Below are positions 35,441-48,147 of a stretch of 64,000 bases of DNA, piece after piece. Below the pieces are notes generated by a model. That model made no database searches. It saw only the letters and a program-made list of their open reading frames with translations, and was not told the DNA's origin. How positions within the stretch are numbered: position 1 is the stretch's first letter; every line of letters starts with the position of its first letter. Source of the DNA: Hyparrhenia diplandra (taxonomy: Eukaryota > Streptophyta > Magnoliopsida > Poales > Poaceae); the NCBI GenBank assembly GCA_015847255.1, contig JADLZK010007842.1, positions 124,001-188,000 on the forward strand. The letters are read 5' to 3'. Made by a program: the position numbers and the translations under genes.

Positions 35441-36473
35441 TTTTTTTGGATTGAGGCGCTAAGCATAAAAAATATGCTACCAACAGTTCTACGGCCGACG
35501 TTCTTGTTTCGTTGTTAGAGAAAAACACTGTTCTGAACAAGGTTTAGAAGGAGATCAGGATTCAGGGAGCCATCGACCTCGGTGATGGCATTCCATCTAC
35601 TCTGCATCAACAAGATTGCAGAGAGTTGCATTTTGCATCGTCACAGGTCAGTCCCAACAGCAGCCCAAATGGCTGCACCCAACAGCAGCCCAAATGGCTG
35701 TACGACCCAAACTATACAACATCCGAAAGTACGATATGCTTTTACAGCAAGACACTACGACACAAATGGTTTCACAGATAGTAAGGTAGCAGTGCTGTAC
35801 AACCACAGGAACTCAATGGGAGTTTCTACGTTTCCACACATTCACACAATAGCAATTTAGGTACTGAGCACGTTTGGACGGGACTCTGGTTGCTTCGACC
35901 TTGGGTTGTTTTCTTGAAACGAACTTGGACCTGAACCTCACAGAGTTGCAGCTTCCACAAATCAGCTGTCTATTATTTATCTGTTTACTCCGTCCATCCA
36001 TAGCTATAGCTGTGTAGTCTCTTCAAGAAATTGGGATGACCCGTGATTTTGGCTTTCCGTTGCGCCTCGGATCACGGCCTTGCTCAGTCCCAGGAAGTGC
36101 CCAACCCCAGGCCGATCGCCGGTCACGTCCATTGAGCTACGGTTACCTGCGGTACACAAACAGGTGGAGACTCAAGGTTAGAGAAGGCGGACGACACAAC
36201 AATGCAACATTCGATTTCGATGGATCAACATGATTTGCAGACAAACCATGCATAGGAAAGCACATATTCAGAACTAAAGAAGCTGAATACCATCATAATT
36301 TCAGGATTTTAGAATCCAAACATAATTTCAATCCAAACGTAATTTCAGTTATTAAAGTATCCTGCAATTTTTGTCGCTACATAAACCTGTGTGCCAGTAA
36401 CTGCTGCACCCAGCAAATCGGTAAAGAAGAAAGACTAAAGGATGCACAACAAGAGAGATGCTCATGTTTACAT
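35427..36473. other. Intergenic stretch with poly(T) tract
   Basis: A 21-base T-run lies at 35427-35447, possibly the tail of a minus-strand retroposon; I found no matching target duplication. A tandem repeat of about 24 bp (aacagcagcccaaatggctg) lies at about 35657-35701. The end of the stretch, below 36474, is probably 3'UTR of the MLF-like gene. No genes recognised. Confidence 0.4.
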
Positions 36474-38606
36474 TTACATACTCATAACCATGGATGACCC
36501 TGCTTGTCGTCTGTTATGCACAGGCATCACGGGGTAAGATCTCATCCTGACCATTTCTGGAATCCAAAGTAGTCATCAATGTTGTCATGGAATCATGGAT
36601 CATGGACACTGTTTATTCTCTAATGCATTCAAGGCTTACTTTTCCTCCAATTATCGTAATTTGTTCCAAGTTCAAACCAAACATGCAATCTTTCATTAGT
36701 AGCTTCCATGTTATAGGGACTTTGTTGTACATGGCTACTGGACACATCTTGAAGCATGTCAGCTCCTAAATAGCTAAACCCACTAGACAGTGAAGCAATA
36801 TAAGAAGCTATGCACTATATGCTCCACAGTGCAGACAGTTATATAATTCGGTGTGGAAAAAAATGCAAGAGGCCAAGAGCAGCAATACCCACACAATGTG
36901 CACCGAAGTCTTGTAAAAGATGCTCAAGCAAAAAGTTTATCTCCACAGACTAATGAAATCTCAGATTATGCTAGCGTTTACTAAATGGTACGTACTTCAT
37001 ATTTGAGCATCTACTTGTTGGTGGATACTGTATGTAGCAATCCCACTAAGAAGTGAGAAGGTGTTCATGTAAATGCAATTTTGTTATAATTTTCATTTAT
37101 AATGACATTTATTAGGACCTCGATTTGGTATAAATTAGACAGAGACCAAATGCAAAGTGCATAGTGCACAATGACCCATCTTATATGGAATGAATCTTCT
37201 TCACCAAGAAATAATGCTAAGAAAATAAATTATTACTATTCAGAAAGGACAATATCCTTTGTTGATCAAGTCAACAATTGAGAAGCAATTTGCATAACTT
37301 CTTATCTTACAAATATAAAAGCACAGCGTACCAGAATTATCGCTGTTAGGTGCACCGGCATTTTGGTTCCAGCCAGGCAAGTAATGTCCAGCATTCCCTT
37401 CCATGATTCCTCAAATCCAGCTAGTTCATCTATAAAGTACTGGAGTTTAGAGTTAACGAAAATTGAATCTCAGCCAAATCAAGGAAAGCTAGACATATAT
37501 ATCAAACTAACCTTCATTCAGGTTGTGCAGTGTTTGAGTGGTGTCAACCTTCCCGTCTGAATTCAGTTTCCTTGTCAAGGAATGGCCCTGAAAATATACA
37601 AGGAAAATTTAGTATACTGCACCAAAATTCAAGGATGATTTTTCTTTTTGCCTTTTTTGATCCATTAGCAATTGATAAGTCAACTCTGCACTAGGAACTC
37701 AATCGTGTGTGCACTGGGAACTGCTCTACTCAATATAATTTCGATTAATCAATTACAGGTCTGACATCAAGACTGTCCACCTTATCATGGATTCCTCGGG
37801 AGATCCTATGAGTAGCCTCTTTAGTTGTTGTATCTGCTTCCTTGCTTTCTTCAACAGTGATCTGCAAGCAACATAATTATCATCAGTTTAAATTCCAAGC
37901 ACCGCCAAAAATAAGGCATCACTTGCAGCTTGCTAAGAAATTAGCCTACCCCATCACTGCCAGTCCGCCGAGTCTTTGAAGCAGTGTAGTAAGCTCCATT
38001 AATTCCACCATATGTGACAGAAGAGCTCTGATATGTGAAAGTTCGAGTCTGTGGCTGCCCTCCACTATTAGCCCTATTGAGATTCCTGTGCAGCTGGACT
38101 TGGCCACCTTCTGTCCCTACAAAGAAACAAATCGAAAGACATGAAACATACATAGGAGTATCATTCTTGCAACAACTCCATGACACTAAGAGCACCAGGC
38201 AAGTAAACTGAATCATCCAGGCTCGTACCATCACTCCCATCATCCGGCTCATGAACATAAGAGTCTTGGTTGTGCTGCTCGTTACCATGCTCTGCATTTT
38301 CTCCTTCATCCTCATCAACCTCTGTGATCACAGGCCTTCTGCTGTTAGCCCGAGGAGGAGCTTGCTCGATGAACCCATTGTTCCCCATGTCCCCAAAAGG
38401 CCCTCCCATCGCCCAAAAGGGCTAGGTCCAAACATGTCATGGTCACCCATCATCCGACCCCCAAACGGGCGGGTAAAGAACGGATCGTCAAATGGATCCC
38501 TTCCTCCAAAGAAGCTAGATATCAAGCTCCTCTGCGGACCAAAGCCGACAAACCCGGCAAATGGATCCCTGCTCCTGAAGCCTTCCCCGTTCTGCCCTCT
38601 ATCCAT
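36474..38606 (-). CDS. Myeloid leukemia factor (MLF)-like protein, six exons
   Basis: Coding exons on the minus strand are 38606-38196, 38116-37950, 37861-37781, 37587-37512, 37429-37332 and 36556-36474, with GT-AG introns in compatible phases. The sum is 916 bases, or 306 codons with stop if two missing bases are allowed. The N-terminus (MDRGQNGEGF...) is Gly/Phe/Arg-Asp rich (ISSFFGGRDPFDDPFFTRPF). An acidic stretch follows (EVDEDEGENAEHGNEQ), then the MLF core (FTYQSSSVTYGGINGAYYTA, THRISRGIHDKGHS). The last exon is the least certain. Plant MLF-like proteins have no firmly settled function; animal relatives act in stress and transcription control. Frame breaks sit at CCC runs at 38412-38414 and 37396-37398 (one base short each). 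A 5'UTR intron probably spans 39096-38628. Confidence 0.85.
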
Positions 38607-38627
38607 TTCTCAGAAACTAGGTGGCCT

Positions 38628-39260
38628 CTGCAAGCTGCAACAGTTATGGTATTACTAAGTTAATCGCAACAATTTATATTACACAGTAAGCATCATCGAA
38701 TGTGAAGTTTCTCATGCAAGCGTCCTTCTCCTTCCATTCCTTTCCCTAACAGAACTATTGAACTTGAGAAGCTAGTAAACAATTGTGCTAAGCATAAGCA
38801 TCGCTAGATGGGTTTAATGAAGAAAGAAATTAGCGCCCATACGGGTATCTATAGCTTTAATCCCCTTTTTTCCCCTTTAACCCATCGATCGTTCCGGGGG
38901 ACCTAATACACCATCAACATGCATGCATATTCCTGGCTCTATCTAATGAACGCCACCACCAATTCGACCAGAAAAATTTCAAATCGAAATGCGCAACAAG
39001 CACCAGAGATTTCACAACGAACGCTCCAATCCCTAACTGTCAAATTGCCTAAGCACGAAACTAACCGAAGAGCTGGTTTATCTCTGCCGTCGTTACCTGA
39101 AGGCGCGCGGAAGGCCCTTCTGGAGAGCGCTTGCAAGGGTGAAGGGGACGGGCCGTCTGAGGGGAGGGATGGATCGCCGGAGAAATTCCGGAGTCTGGTG
39201 GCCCTGGACGGCTTTTTATCTTGAGTTGGTGATTGGGGAGAGACGAGGAAATTAGGCGAA
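38628..39260 (-). promoter_or_regulatory. 5'UTR exon, 5'UTR intron and core promoter region of the MLF-like gene
   Basis: The minus strand has a donor CTTCAG/GTAACG at 39097/39096 and an acceptor TTGCAG/AGGCC at 38628/38627, just upstream of the ATG at 38606. The GC-rich exon upstream of 39097 has no ATG in frame with the gene and is probably noncoding. Transcription likely starts at about 39150-39260. A related module occurs at 34.94-35.1 kb. Confidence 0.6.
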
Positions 39261-39969
39261 GACGCTCGCCGTGGGTGTCGTGTCTGGAATTGCCTTCTCC
39301 CGATCGTTCGGCTCTTGGAGGCCCGCGAACTATCCAGACTGCAATCTCAAGCTTCAATTTTTTAATCGTTTTTAAAAGGAAAATTTAAAACTAAACCAAC
39401 TACCTGTTAACAAGCACTCGAGAAGTTAAATAATTTTACATTTTAATTAATTCAAATATTATAGTATTACTATTTTATATTAAATTTATTTATTGATATA
39501 AATACTTATAGTTTTTAAAATTTTAACTAAAATTTAAATTATTTTATGCAAACAACAGCTTAGCCATAGTCCATATAATCCAACTGGGGCATATATTATA
39601 TAAAGATCTACTATCCTGCAAAATTCAATTCGAAAAGGAAATGAGAAATAACATAAAAATAGTCATAGAGGCATATGTGCATGTCTATAAATAGGTTTAC
39701 TATAAAAATATATAAAATAATTAATAATTAATCCAATGGTGTCTACTACTCCGTATTTAATATAATCTTTATTTATTTTATATAAAAAGGACGAAAAAAA
39801 AGACTACCTAATCATGCGATTTTTTTGGTTCCGCCTGCCTCCCTCCCTGCGAAACCATCCCCGCAAAGTTCCTATGTCGCTAGGTGGGACCAGCGAGGCG
39901 TCCAGCTCTCTCCGCTCCTTGCAAACCTCCAATCACTCTCGTGATTTCAGCCACCAATCACGCACACTC
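39261..39969. other. AT-rich upstream spacer
   Basis: No gene. About 39540-39760 shares patches with 53890-54080 ('atataaagatct...', 'gaaaaggaaat', 'aatagtca..gaggca', 'gcatgtct'), suggesting a dispersed repeat. 39810-39960 is more GC-rich but shows no recognisable product. Confidence 0.4.
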
Positions 39970-40241
39970 AGGCCTCGTTTAGATGTTAGGAATTTTAGCA
40001 AAAGTAACTCCCTGGAACTCTCAGAAGACTCAGAAGACTTTCGTTTATTGTGGTAAATATTATCCTATCATAGGGTAACTAGGCTCAAAAGAATCGCCCG
40101 CAATGTACATCTAAACTGTGTAATTAGTTTTTTTTTACCTACATTTCATACTTTCGAATATATGTCTTTTGGTGTATTTAATGTGATGTGATGGAGAGAG
40201 AATGAAAAAGAGTTAGAAACTTTAGCCAACTAAACGAGGCC
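39970..40241. mobile_element. MITE with GGCCTCGTTTAG inverted repeats
   Basis: The terminal inverted repeats GGCCTCGTTTAG (39971-39982) and CTAAACGAGGCC (40230-40241) enclose about 270 bp of noncoding sequence. ACGCACACTC occurs on both sides (39960-39969 and 40242-40251), a 10-bp direct repeat that fits a 9-10 bp Mutator-type duplication. One unmatched base (A, 39970) lies between the left copy and the inverted repeat. Confidence 0.8.
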
Positions 40242-40251
40242 ACGCACACTC

Positions 40252-41216
40252 GCCCTTCCCTTCCTCGCCGGCCCTTTCCCCAAGCGCGTAACTCTCCCTC
40301 CCTCCTGATTCCTTTCTCCCGTCCCATTCGCAGCACAAGATCGGCGTGGACGACGACGACGAGACTACGACGCTTAGCCGCCAACACCGCCGCCGCCTTC
40401 GTCGACGGGCTCGAGGCCACGGCCACAGCGCACGAGGGACCTCCGCTGAGCGGACAACGAGGTGCTTGCCTCCTGCGGCCTTATTCCGATTTTCAGGACG
40501 TTTTTGGTTCGATCGATTGATTCTTTGGCGAGTGACGATCAAGATTACCAAGTGATTTCCATCAATTCCAAACGTGCATCGAGAAATCGAGCGATTTACG
40601 ATTTGGGCGAAAATCTGTGTTCTTGGCCGAAATATGAATTTCTCGGTGTGTGGATTTAAATTGGGCGATGATCTCTTATGAGTAGCTCTCCAACTTTGTG
40701 GTGATTCTGTGTGCAAAATATGGGGGCATATGATTTTGATTTGGGTTGGTTTTCATCGGATTTTTGTGCGCTCCATTATCTGTTCGTAGGGCTCAGTTCT
40801 GTGCTGTTCTTGGGCTCGGTCGGAGCAGTCCGTGGCCGAGCGGGCGCAGCTGCTGCTAGCTTCACCGGAGTAGAGTGCACACCCTCCGCTCCTTCTCTGG
40901 ACTCGCTCACAGGTCACACCCGGCGAGATGCGTGATCAGGCCCGAATCGTTCCTCTCCCTTGCTCTATTCGGGCGTGCGCTCCCTCTGCTCGTGATTCCT
41001 TCTTGTGGTTGTCGGAGGCGTAGGTAACACATACAAGTTCGTCACTGCCTTTTCTCTTGGTGGCGAACGGACCCTAGGCCTGGCTCTTTTCGTCTGTTCG
41101 TGCGTTTTTTTGGATTTGCAGAGTTTCGTGGAGCATCAGGCTTTTTAGAAGCCACCGGAATTAACACCGGTCTCCAACAATCGCCAGGGGCAGTCCAAGG
41201 CACTTGCTGATACTAA
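40252..41216 (+). other. GC-rich exon-like stretch, unrecognised
   Basis: 40310-40460 is CpG-rich and could be a 5' exon. A possible splice acceptor (ggatttgcag) at about 41120 precedes about 95 bp of exon-like sequence that ends exactly at the Helitron insertion point. No frame gives a recognisable product, so this may be the start of a plus-strand gene that was disrupted or displaced by the Helitron. Confidence 0.3.
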
Positions 41217-44200
41217 TCTATACTATAAAAGAAGCGAAGGAATTATGTGGCGCCACGTCGCGATCTCATCCGTCGGATCAAACCGATCATCCCATTCAAT
41301 GGTCCTTAGATATGGACCGACCTTAGGTACAGGGTGTTTCGCTCTGTTTCGCTTCTCCGATCTATGTCGCGCACCTCCGCAGCAATCGCGGCTCCCAAAC
41401 GTCGCCAGACATCCCGATACGACGCGAACCACCCTCCCGAGAACCCCACGAACGTCCCGCACTCGCCTCCTCGCGAGGCCGGCGCGCACACGCGGCAACC
41501 ACCGGGCTCGATCATGTATCCAGGAGCGAACCGCGACTCCCTACCCTCCCGTGGCAGGCAGGCCTACGTATCCCTCCTGCCGCGACGTTTTCTCTCCCCT
41601 GCCAACATGGAGTCGTCGGCGCCGGAGTTGAGGTGAGGGCGGAAGGATGTCATGGCCACCTCCAGGATCGGAGAACTGTCCAGGTACGATCATGTCGCAT
41701 CTCCCGAAACGCCATGACCCTCTGCCTTCGATGACGCTGCCAACTGCCCTCCCTCGCCAGGACAGAAACCGTCTCTCGCTGCTGCTCCATGGCAGCCCCA
41801 ATACGCATACCACCCGCGCGTGCAGCGCGTGCTACCATGGATGGTGTATGTTTGCAGGATTCTTTCCAAGATTTATTTCTAATATTCCTTCACGGTTGTT
41901 TGATTTCTCCTATATATCCTTCGACATCAGAGATAGATCCGACCATAGCCCTGGCCTCGAGGTCCGCCTTCACCACGTGGAAGAACGTTTTCCGGGAGTT
42001 GGACGCTCTCAGCGTGTGGGCGACAACATCTGGAGGCAACATGTCCACGGTGCTCGCATTGCAGTTAGTAGTTTCCCTGCTGAATAATATTGCTCAATAT
42101 GTTTTCAGGCTACGACTACGTACGTGTCATGGCTGGCCTCTTCACAAGAAGGCCGAGTGCAGTTAAGGAGAAATACCCAATCTCATCTTCGTCTGCTATT
42201 TTAAATCCCAATCTCTAATTCTTTTGTACAGGCGGCAGATGGCTTTGATTGTGATGCTTCGTTGAAGATCCTACTATTTTTGGTGGCAGATCTGGCTCAC
42301 GGGTAGTTTCTTCTGAGCCCTCTCCACGTTCGAGAAGACCTAGCCATTACAGGCCCATCTGGTGGCAATGGTCCGTTTTCTTAGTAACAGTGATGTGGCA
42401 GCGACAATACATCCCCTTCCCATGTCTGTGTACGTACCTTGCAGCATCGCTGGTGTCACTTGCCAGTGCGGTAATGGCTCCTTCCTCCTATTGTCATTTG
42501 GTTTTGAAAAGAAAGTAAAAAAAAATACTTGATTTGAGTGCAGGGCGGCAAGCTGCTGGAGGTCTCATTATTTGGAAATTTTGCCTCTGCGCTACTACTT
42601 TTAAGCCTTTTGATTTTTTTTTTTTATTAATATCCTTTTTACTTCATGTTTGGATAACTGGCAGAGCATAACCAGTTTAAGCTTCGATGGTTCTAGGTAC
42701 TCTATATGCTTTGAGTTATTTAGAGTGGGTAGCAATGCGCCATAAGCCAAAGGCATAATTTGATTAAGGAAGGTATTCAGAGTTGTTTAACTTTATTTTC
42801 ATTGCGTTTGTTGCTTGATTATATTTTATACTGTTCAGATCTGGACATTGTACAGAGGTTCAAAAAGAATTTGTTTTTTTTTTTTTTTGAATGAACAAGA
42901 ATTGTTCACATAAACCACGAATTTGGGCCTTCCTAATTAGTGCGGCGGCATTTCTCACTTCTTTAAATCTTTTGAGGCTATCACATGTTCCTGGTTTTTG
43001 GGAAAAGATTTTCCCTTCAAATCTGTAATGTGTATGTCAGATCAGTTGAAGTTGTTTCTACCGTGTATGCCATGTAGAGTTGGGTCTTCTAAAATTTGAA
43101 GGTTTAAATAATATAATTATTACGGCCACATTGTGTGATCGCACTGCCTTTTTTCCGCCTATATTTAGTTTAAGGTATCGTGTATAGAAAAAGTGAAATG
43201 TAATCCGAGATCAGATGCTTCCCATTTGGCAGCACACTGGTATATGCTCCATGATTTGAGTGTATCTTTGCTTTCTTTTCATTTACCATGAATGTTAACT
43301 ACACAATTATATCCTCTTTCTTAATTTTTGCCGTGCCTGGATGTTTCAAAGATACATCTTTCGGTGTTCACAGATCAGGTTGGATGGAAATTTGGTGCTG
43401 ATGAATTGGTTTGATAGGTCGGATAAAGAGCAAAGGCACAAAAAATATGATTTATATCATGTCTTGTTTATTTGCTTGTTAAATGGCACCTTATTTGGAA
43501 GATGTACTTCGAAAACCTGCTCCTCTTTCTGCTGCAACATCGTGGTTCCATATTCCTATTTTCTCCAAAATTTTCAGTTTTGCGGATTCATACTTTATTA
43601 TGTTATCACTTTCCAATTTAGAAAATGAAACAACCTTGATCTGATTGATTCTTTGCAGTTCTTGGTCAACTTGATTATTAATTAGTTTGAGCGAATTTTG
43701 ATAGCACTTCGTGCACAATTTTTTCCCTTCCAATTTACATTTTTAGTGTTAATCTTTAATTGACTAAAGTTGTGTGCTGTTAGGGCTACCTATCTGTCTT
43801 CAAGCCAGTTTTAGACTTGCTTGTGGTATGTCCTAACTCCTGCATGGTGTTGTTGAGCATTGTTACAAATAATAACTTGCTTTATTGATCTTATTCAAGT
43901 AACTTATGTGTCAAATTCTGCAGGTGCTAATTCGGTTGATATGGCCACATCAGAAAAGTGAAATCAACAAAACTCAGTTCAGATGATATAGGACATTTTA
44001 TTTCAGCGTTGTCCCATATGTCTCATTTTTAACTAATAATGTTTAAAATACTTGTAAAATGATTTTGCTACCAGCTGGTTGACTATGACAATAGTGATGA
44101 GTTTGAGACTGCTTCCATGCATTACAAAAAAATCAGGCTTTATGGTTAAGATCTATGCATTTTTTTTTTCCTATGAAACAGTTTCAGTAGTTATACTAAT

Positions 44201-46541
44201 TGGATTTATAAGTTTATTTTTAATATTAATTATTATTCTATTGTGCAAGATTTTTTAAGACACGTGCGTGCCGCACGTGCGTCTCCACTAGGCTAACGAT
44301 CGCATCCGATGGTTATCTACGCATGACGAACCTTAGGTTACGGGGTGTTTCGCTCAACCCGTGAAGTAGCCGCCGCGTATCTAATCGAACCTCCCAAACG
44401 TCGTGCAAAATCCCGAAAGGCCGTGATAGTCCACCGGCGCCCGTCGCCTCCTCTTCGTTCCCTCCCACCGCTGCAGAAACTCCCTCCCCTCCCCTCCCGC
44501 TGCAGAAACTCCCTCACCAGCCGCCTCCATTACGTTGTTTTGCGGACTCTCTTATCGAGCGGTTGCTTCCCTCGCGGATTCGAGGGTCACGGCAACAGCG
44601 GCGCCTGGCCCATTCCCCCACGGCAGCGGCAACTGGTAGATCAGTCCACCGTACGCCCCATGCCGGTACCTCGTCCACGCTCTCCGAAGATCCTGATGTG
44701 GTGCTCCCTTCATTGCCAGTTCGTTGGTGCATGTAATCCAGGTAGTACATGCGTGTGCAGTTTAGAGATCTCCCATAATTCCCATCGATCCATGCATGCC
44801 TCTGTCTGTCATCGATGAGTGAACAGGTGACCAGGTGAAGAATCTGATTTCTGTTCGTATATGCAACTGGATCAACAGAGTATACGTGATGCCTGCACCT
44901 GATCTGATTGGTCATGCTATTTTTTTTTCTACAGTCAGATGCCTATCCAACTCCTCTGTCTCATCTGATTTGTGCAGAGTAATATTTAGTTGCACACAGA
45001 CATCGATTATGAATTTATATTTTGCTGTGTCGATCTGCTTGGATTGGGTGGGTTATTTCTTCTTTTGATTTGATTTGAGGGGGTTTGTTCGCATCACTGC
45101 TGCCACAAGAGGAGAGACCGAGTCCACCAGAGATGGAGATCTGCGATGGCACAAGAGAGGGAAGGGCACAAGCTACTTACTTCTTTTAACCTTTGCCTCC
45201 GTGAAGTTCCAAAAACAATCATTGCTTAATCTTTTTGGTGTTTTAAATTACTTCCTTTTAACCTGGAGGAGGTGAGGGTGGTCTGAATTCTTCATTACCA
45301 CTTGCTGTCAGTTCCTTTTTTATGGCCAGTATCCCAGCGTATTTGCTACCGGACCGTGCCACTACTAGCTGCTAATAGCAATAAAAAATGTAGTGAACAA
45401 TGTACATACGGAGATTGCATGTTGCAAATAAGCCAGAAAGAAATTAAGTGTTGCAGTTCCTAAGACTGTAGGAGCATATTGCCATCTTAATATGTGTCTA
45501 AACATTTGACCTGTGTGCTTTGTTTTTGTTATGTTGCAAGCATTATTTATCTATGTGGCTTTAGTGAAACAACCATTGTTTATCATTTATTCCAGGTGGG
45601 CTATGCTGATGGAATTGATGAGAAGAAAAGAAAGCTTAGTGAAATGGTGGACGCCCTAAATAAAAAGAAGCATGGCCTTGTGCAGCCATGCTGATGCTGA
45701 AGCAGGTATCTGTCTGTGCCATTATTTATGTTTCAGGTTAGTTGAAAACAAATGAAAAATTTCTTCATATTTGTCATCTGAATAAGTACTAGGTAATGAA
45801 AGATAGTGCCCAATTTACCATTCTGTATTTAATTTGTCCATTTTATCATTGGCAATAGTAATTCAATTAGATAAATCTTTTATGAAATTTACTTGTCAAT
45901 TTTGACCTGGATGGATTGCTCTATCATGAGAAGCTTTGTTTAACAGGAAAAATCTCTTCTCGCTGTCTCTGAACCTTAATTTCATTATTGTAATAGAAAT
46001 GGGGAAGATCCTCGGTCAGGAAAAAAAAAAAACAGGAAAAACCTCATCACATTTTTGTTTTGGCAGAGAATGTAGAGGTTGAATATGTTCTTCAACGTAC
46101 ATGGTTTGATTGATCACATTTAAGAGGTTGAAAATGTTCTTCAGTGGGAGCAACAAAGATATAGTAACCAACTTTCAGTTTGTCCTTGCGCATTGTTTCC
46201 TGCTAAGATTTCCCTTTCTATAAATTTGTTATTTTATTTGAGCAATGGATACCGATCTCACCATGTTGTGCTGTGTGTCACGACTGAATCATATACTTTT
46301 TATCATTGTATCATAAACGGTAACAACAATGTAATATCCTAAACGTGATCATTGAAATAGAATTTACAACCACCTATGTCGTAATTGCCATATATAAGTG
46401 TATATATGTAAAGAATATTGTCACTTTGTTCATTGTATTTAATTAATTAGGTTCAGTTTGCAAAGTTGACATTGTATAAATTGTCTATATGAGAAAATAT
46501 TTTTTACAAGCACATGCGTGTCGCATGTGCATTTCTACTAG
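41217..46541 (+). mobile_element. Composite non-autonomous Helitron
   Basis: It starts A/TCTATACTATAAAAG at 41217 and ends with the hairpin CACATGCGTGTCGCATGTG (about 46511-46529), then ATTTCTACTAG/T, terminating at 46541. The 5' TC, the 3' CTAG and insertion between A and T are Helitron hallmarks. An internal terminus of the same type, CACGTGCGTGCCGCACGTG plus CTAG, ends at 44291. Directly after it, 44294-44360 resembles 41255-41345 (both carry 'ccttaggt.acggggtgtttcgct'-like sequence), i.e. the start of a second element. No RepHel protein is encoded. A CpG-rich block (41330-41650) and exon-like bits may be captured gene pieces. Confidence 0.7.
45597..45694 (+). pseudogene. Exon-like captured fragment inside the Helitron
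   Basis: A good acceptor (tttattccag) precedes a frame encoding VGYADGIDEKKRKLSEMVDA and a Lys-rich end, then stop; 'gaagcag/gtatct' at about 45706 could be a donor. Exon pieces of this kind are common inside grass Helitrons. The parent gene is not recognised. Confidence 0.4.
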
Positions 46542-48147
46542 TGTCCTATAGCGAGGCTAACATTCTTTTTCGTTTCAGTGGAGCATCTTGCCATTTGGAA
46601 ATCCTATTTATATCAGGGCCTGCTTACTTACTCTCAATTATGAAAGGCTAAACTTAGTGCAGTACCAACAACTAGCTAAACCTGTGAAAAACTTTATAAC
46701 AAGGAAATGAATCTGGGTTCTGTTTTTATTCGTTGCAATTGTAAGGAATCTGTTAAACCTCCGAAATCTTGTTTGTAATACATGTGATGCCTTGCAGCAC
46801 AATCTGCAATTAAAGACTTGTTAGATTTGTCTTATATCTGATGAAAAAAAGTTTAATAATTTTAGATTTTCTTTTTGAGCCTAAAAAGTATCAGGTTTTG
46901 TGGCATCTATTGGTTTTGGATAATCTCTTATCTAACTGTTACTGTGAGTTCTGTTCAATACTGGATCATCTATAACAAAGTCTTTTTTTTTTTTTTTTGT
47001 TTCTTGGCAGGTTTCATACAGTTTATTGGCTAAAGTATCTCTTGTGACGCATTCAGTTATATCATGCTTGCTAGCTGTAGAGAAGAATTTGTGCGAAAGG
47101 TGCTGCACATTAGTATCTGATATCAGGTCATGAGAAGTTCAGACACGGGCAATTCAAGAAGGTGCCTTCGGTCCTGGCAAGCTGGGAATATCCCTTCCCC
47201 TGTATTCACCTGTCGCTGTTTTACTTCATTGGGTATGTACATTGCAACATGTTACGGACATAACTTTCAACTCAATAGTTGCCTGAGGTTCAATTTTGCA
47301 CCCACTTACTATATATCATTGCATTCAACTCTCACTGTGGCCAAACTCCAAGATATCATGGCCAGGACATCCTGTGCATTCACTATTTAGGTAACACCAT
47401 TTCATCTTTCATATCAAAGAAGGGCAAGATATCTGGACGGTCATCTGGTAGAAATGCATGTTAACTTTTTTTTTCCCAGTGCCATTCAGTGCTTTAATGT
47501 TTTCTGACGCTAGGTGCCTCAAAATCAAATCGGCCAGCGAGAGACAGGCAGGTCTACTACGTCGTCTCCGCGCCGCCGGACCGCCGAACATAACGTACAG
47601 GCCATCACCGGACGCTGTTGCCACCAGCAACAAGAGACAAACAGGTATGCCATTTGTGTTAATCTGTCTCATCTAGATTTCGAATTTTAGATCAGGTTGG
47701 AGTGGGGATAATTGAGTCAATTGTTGAATCTGTCAGCCGGGATAGCTATTCATCTTTATTTAGGTGTGGGTTTAGCCCCAATATAGAAAAAAGACTCGAG
47801 GAAGTCCGGTCAGATTTGGTAGGGGTTTAGCCCAATAGAGAATTAGATATATCTGGAAAGTTATGTATTAGATATTGGGAAGCATATCAAAGAAAGGAAG
47901 AGGGGTCCAGAGAAGTGAAAATACCTAAACAATTGTTTACTTTAACTCAATAACTGAAGTCAATACGTGCTGCAGCTCATTTGAATTTGACATCAACAGT
48001 AAGGAGCTACCAAATCTATGGTGAAAAGTCACAAATATCTTATCTCCGAAGTTAATAACTTTTTGAAAAACATTATATAATTACAATGGTGGACATGTAT
48101 TATATGCTTGCTAACTAGGGATTAATTTTTGGATCAGTTTCATCGTA
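46542..48147. other. Unassigned stretch between Helitrons
   Basis: 46542-46610 includes 'tttcgtttcagtggagcatc', echoing 'tttcgtggagcatc' at about 41125-41140 on the far side of the Helitron. A T-run lies at 46983-46999. A GC-richer patch at 47520-47640 (frame ...SERQAGLLRRLRAAGPPNIT) looks exon-like but is unrecognised. The 5' boundary of the next Helitron remnant is probably in 47690-48140 but was not located. Confidence 0.3.

Noticed and set aside
38251..38658. 135-residue plus-strand frame
   Set aside because: Antisense to MLF exon 1; the minus strand carries the conserved product and splice sites.
40222..40716. 164-residue minus-strand frame over the GC-rich patch
   Set aside because: Low-complexity Arg/Ser-rich composition, no domain, partly within the MITE end.
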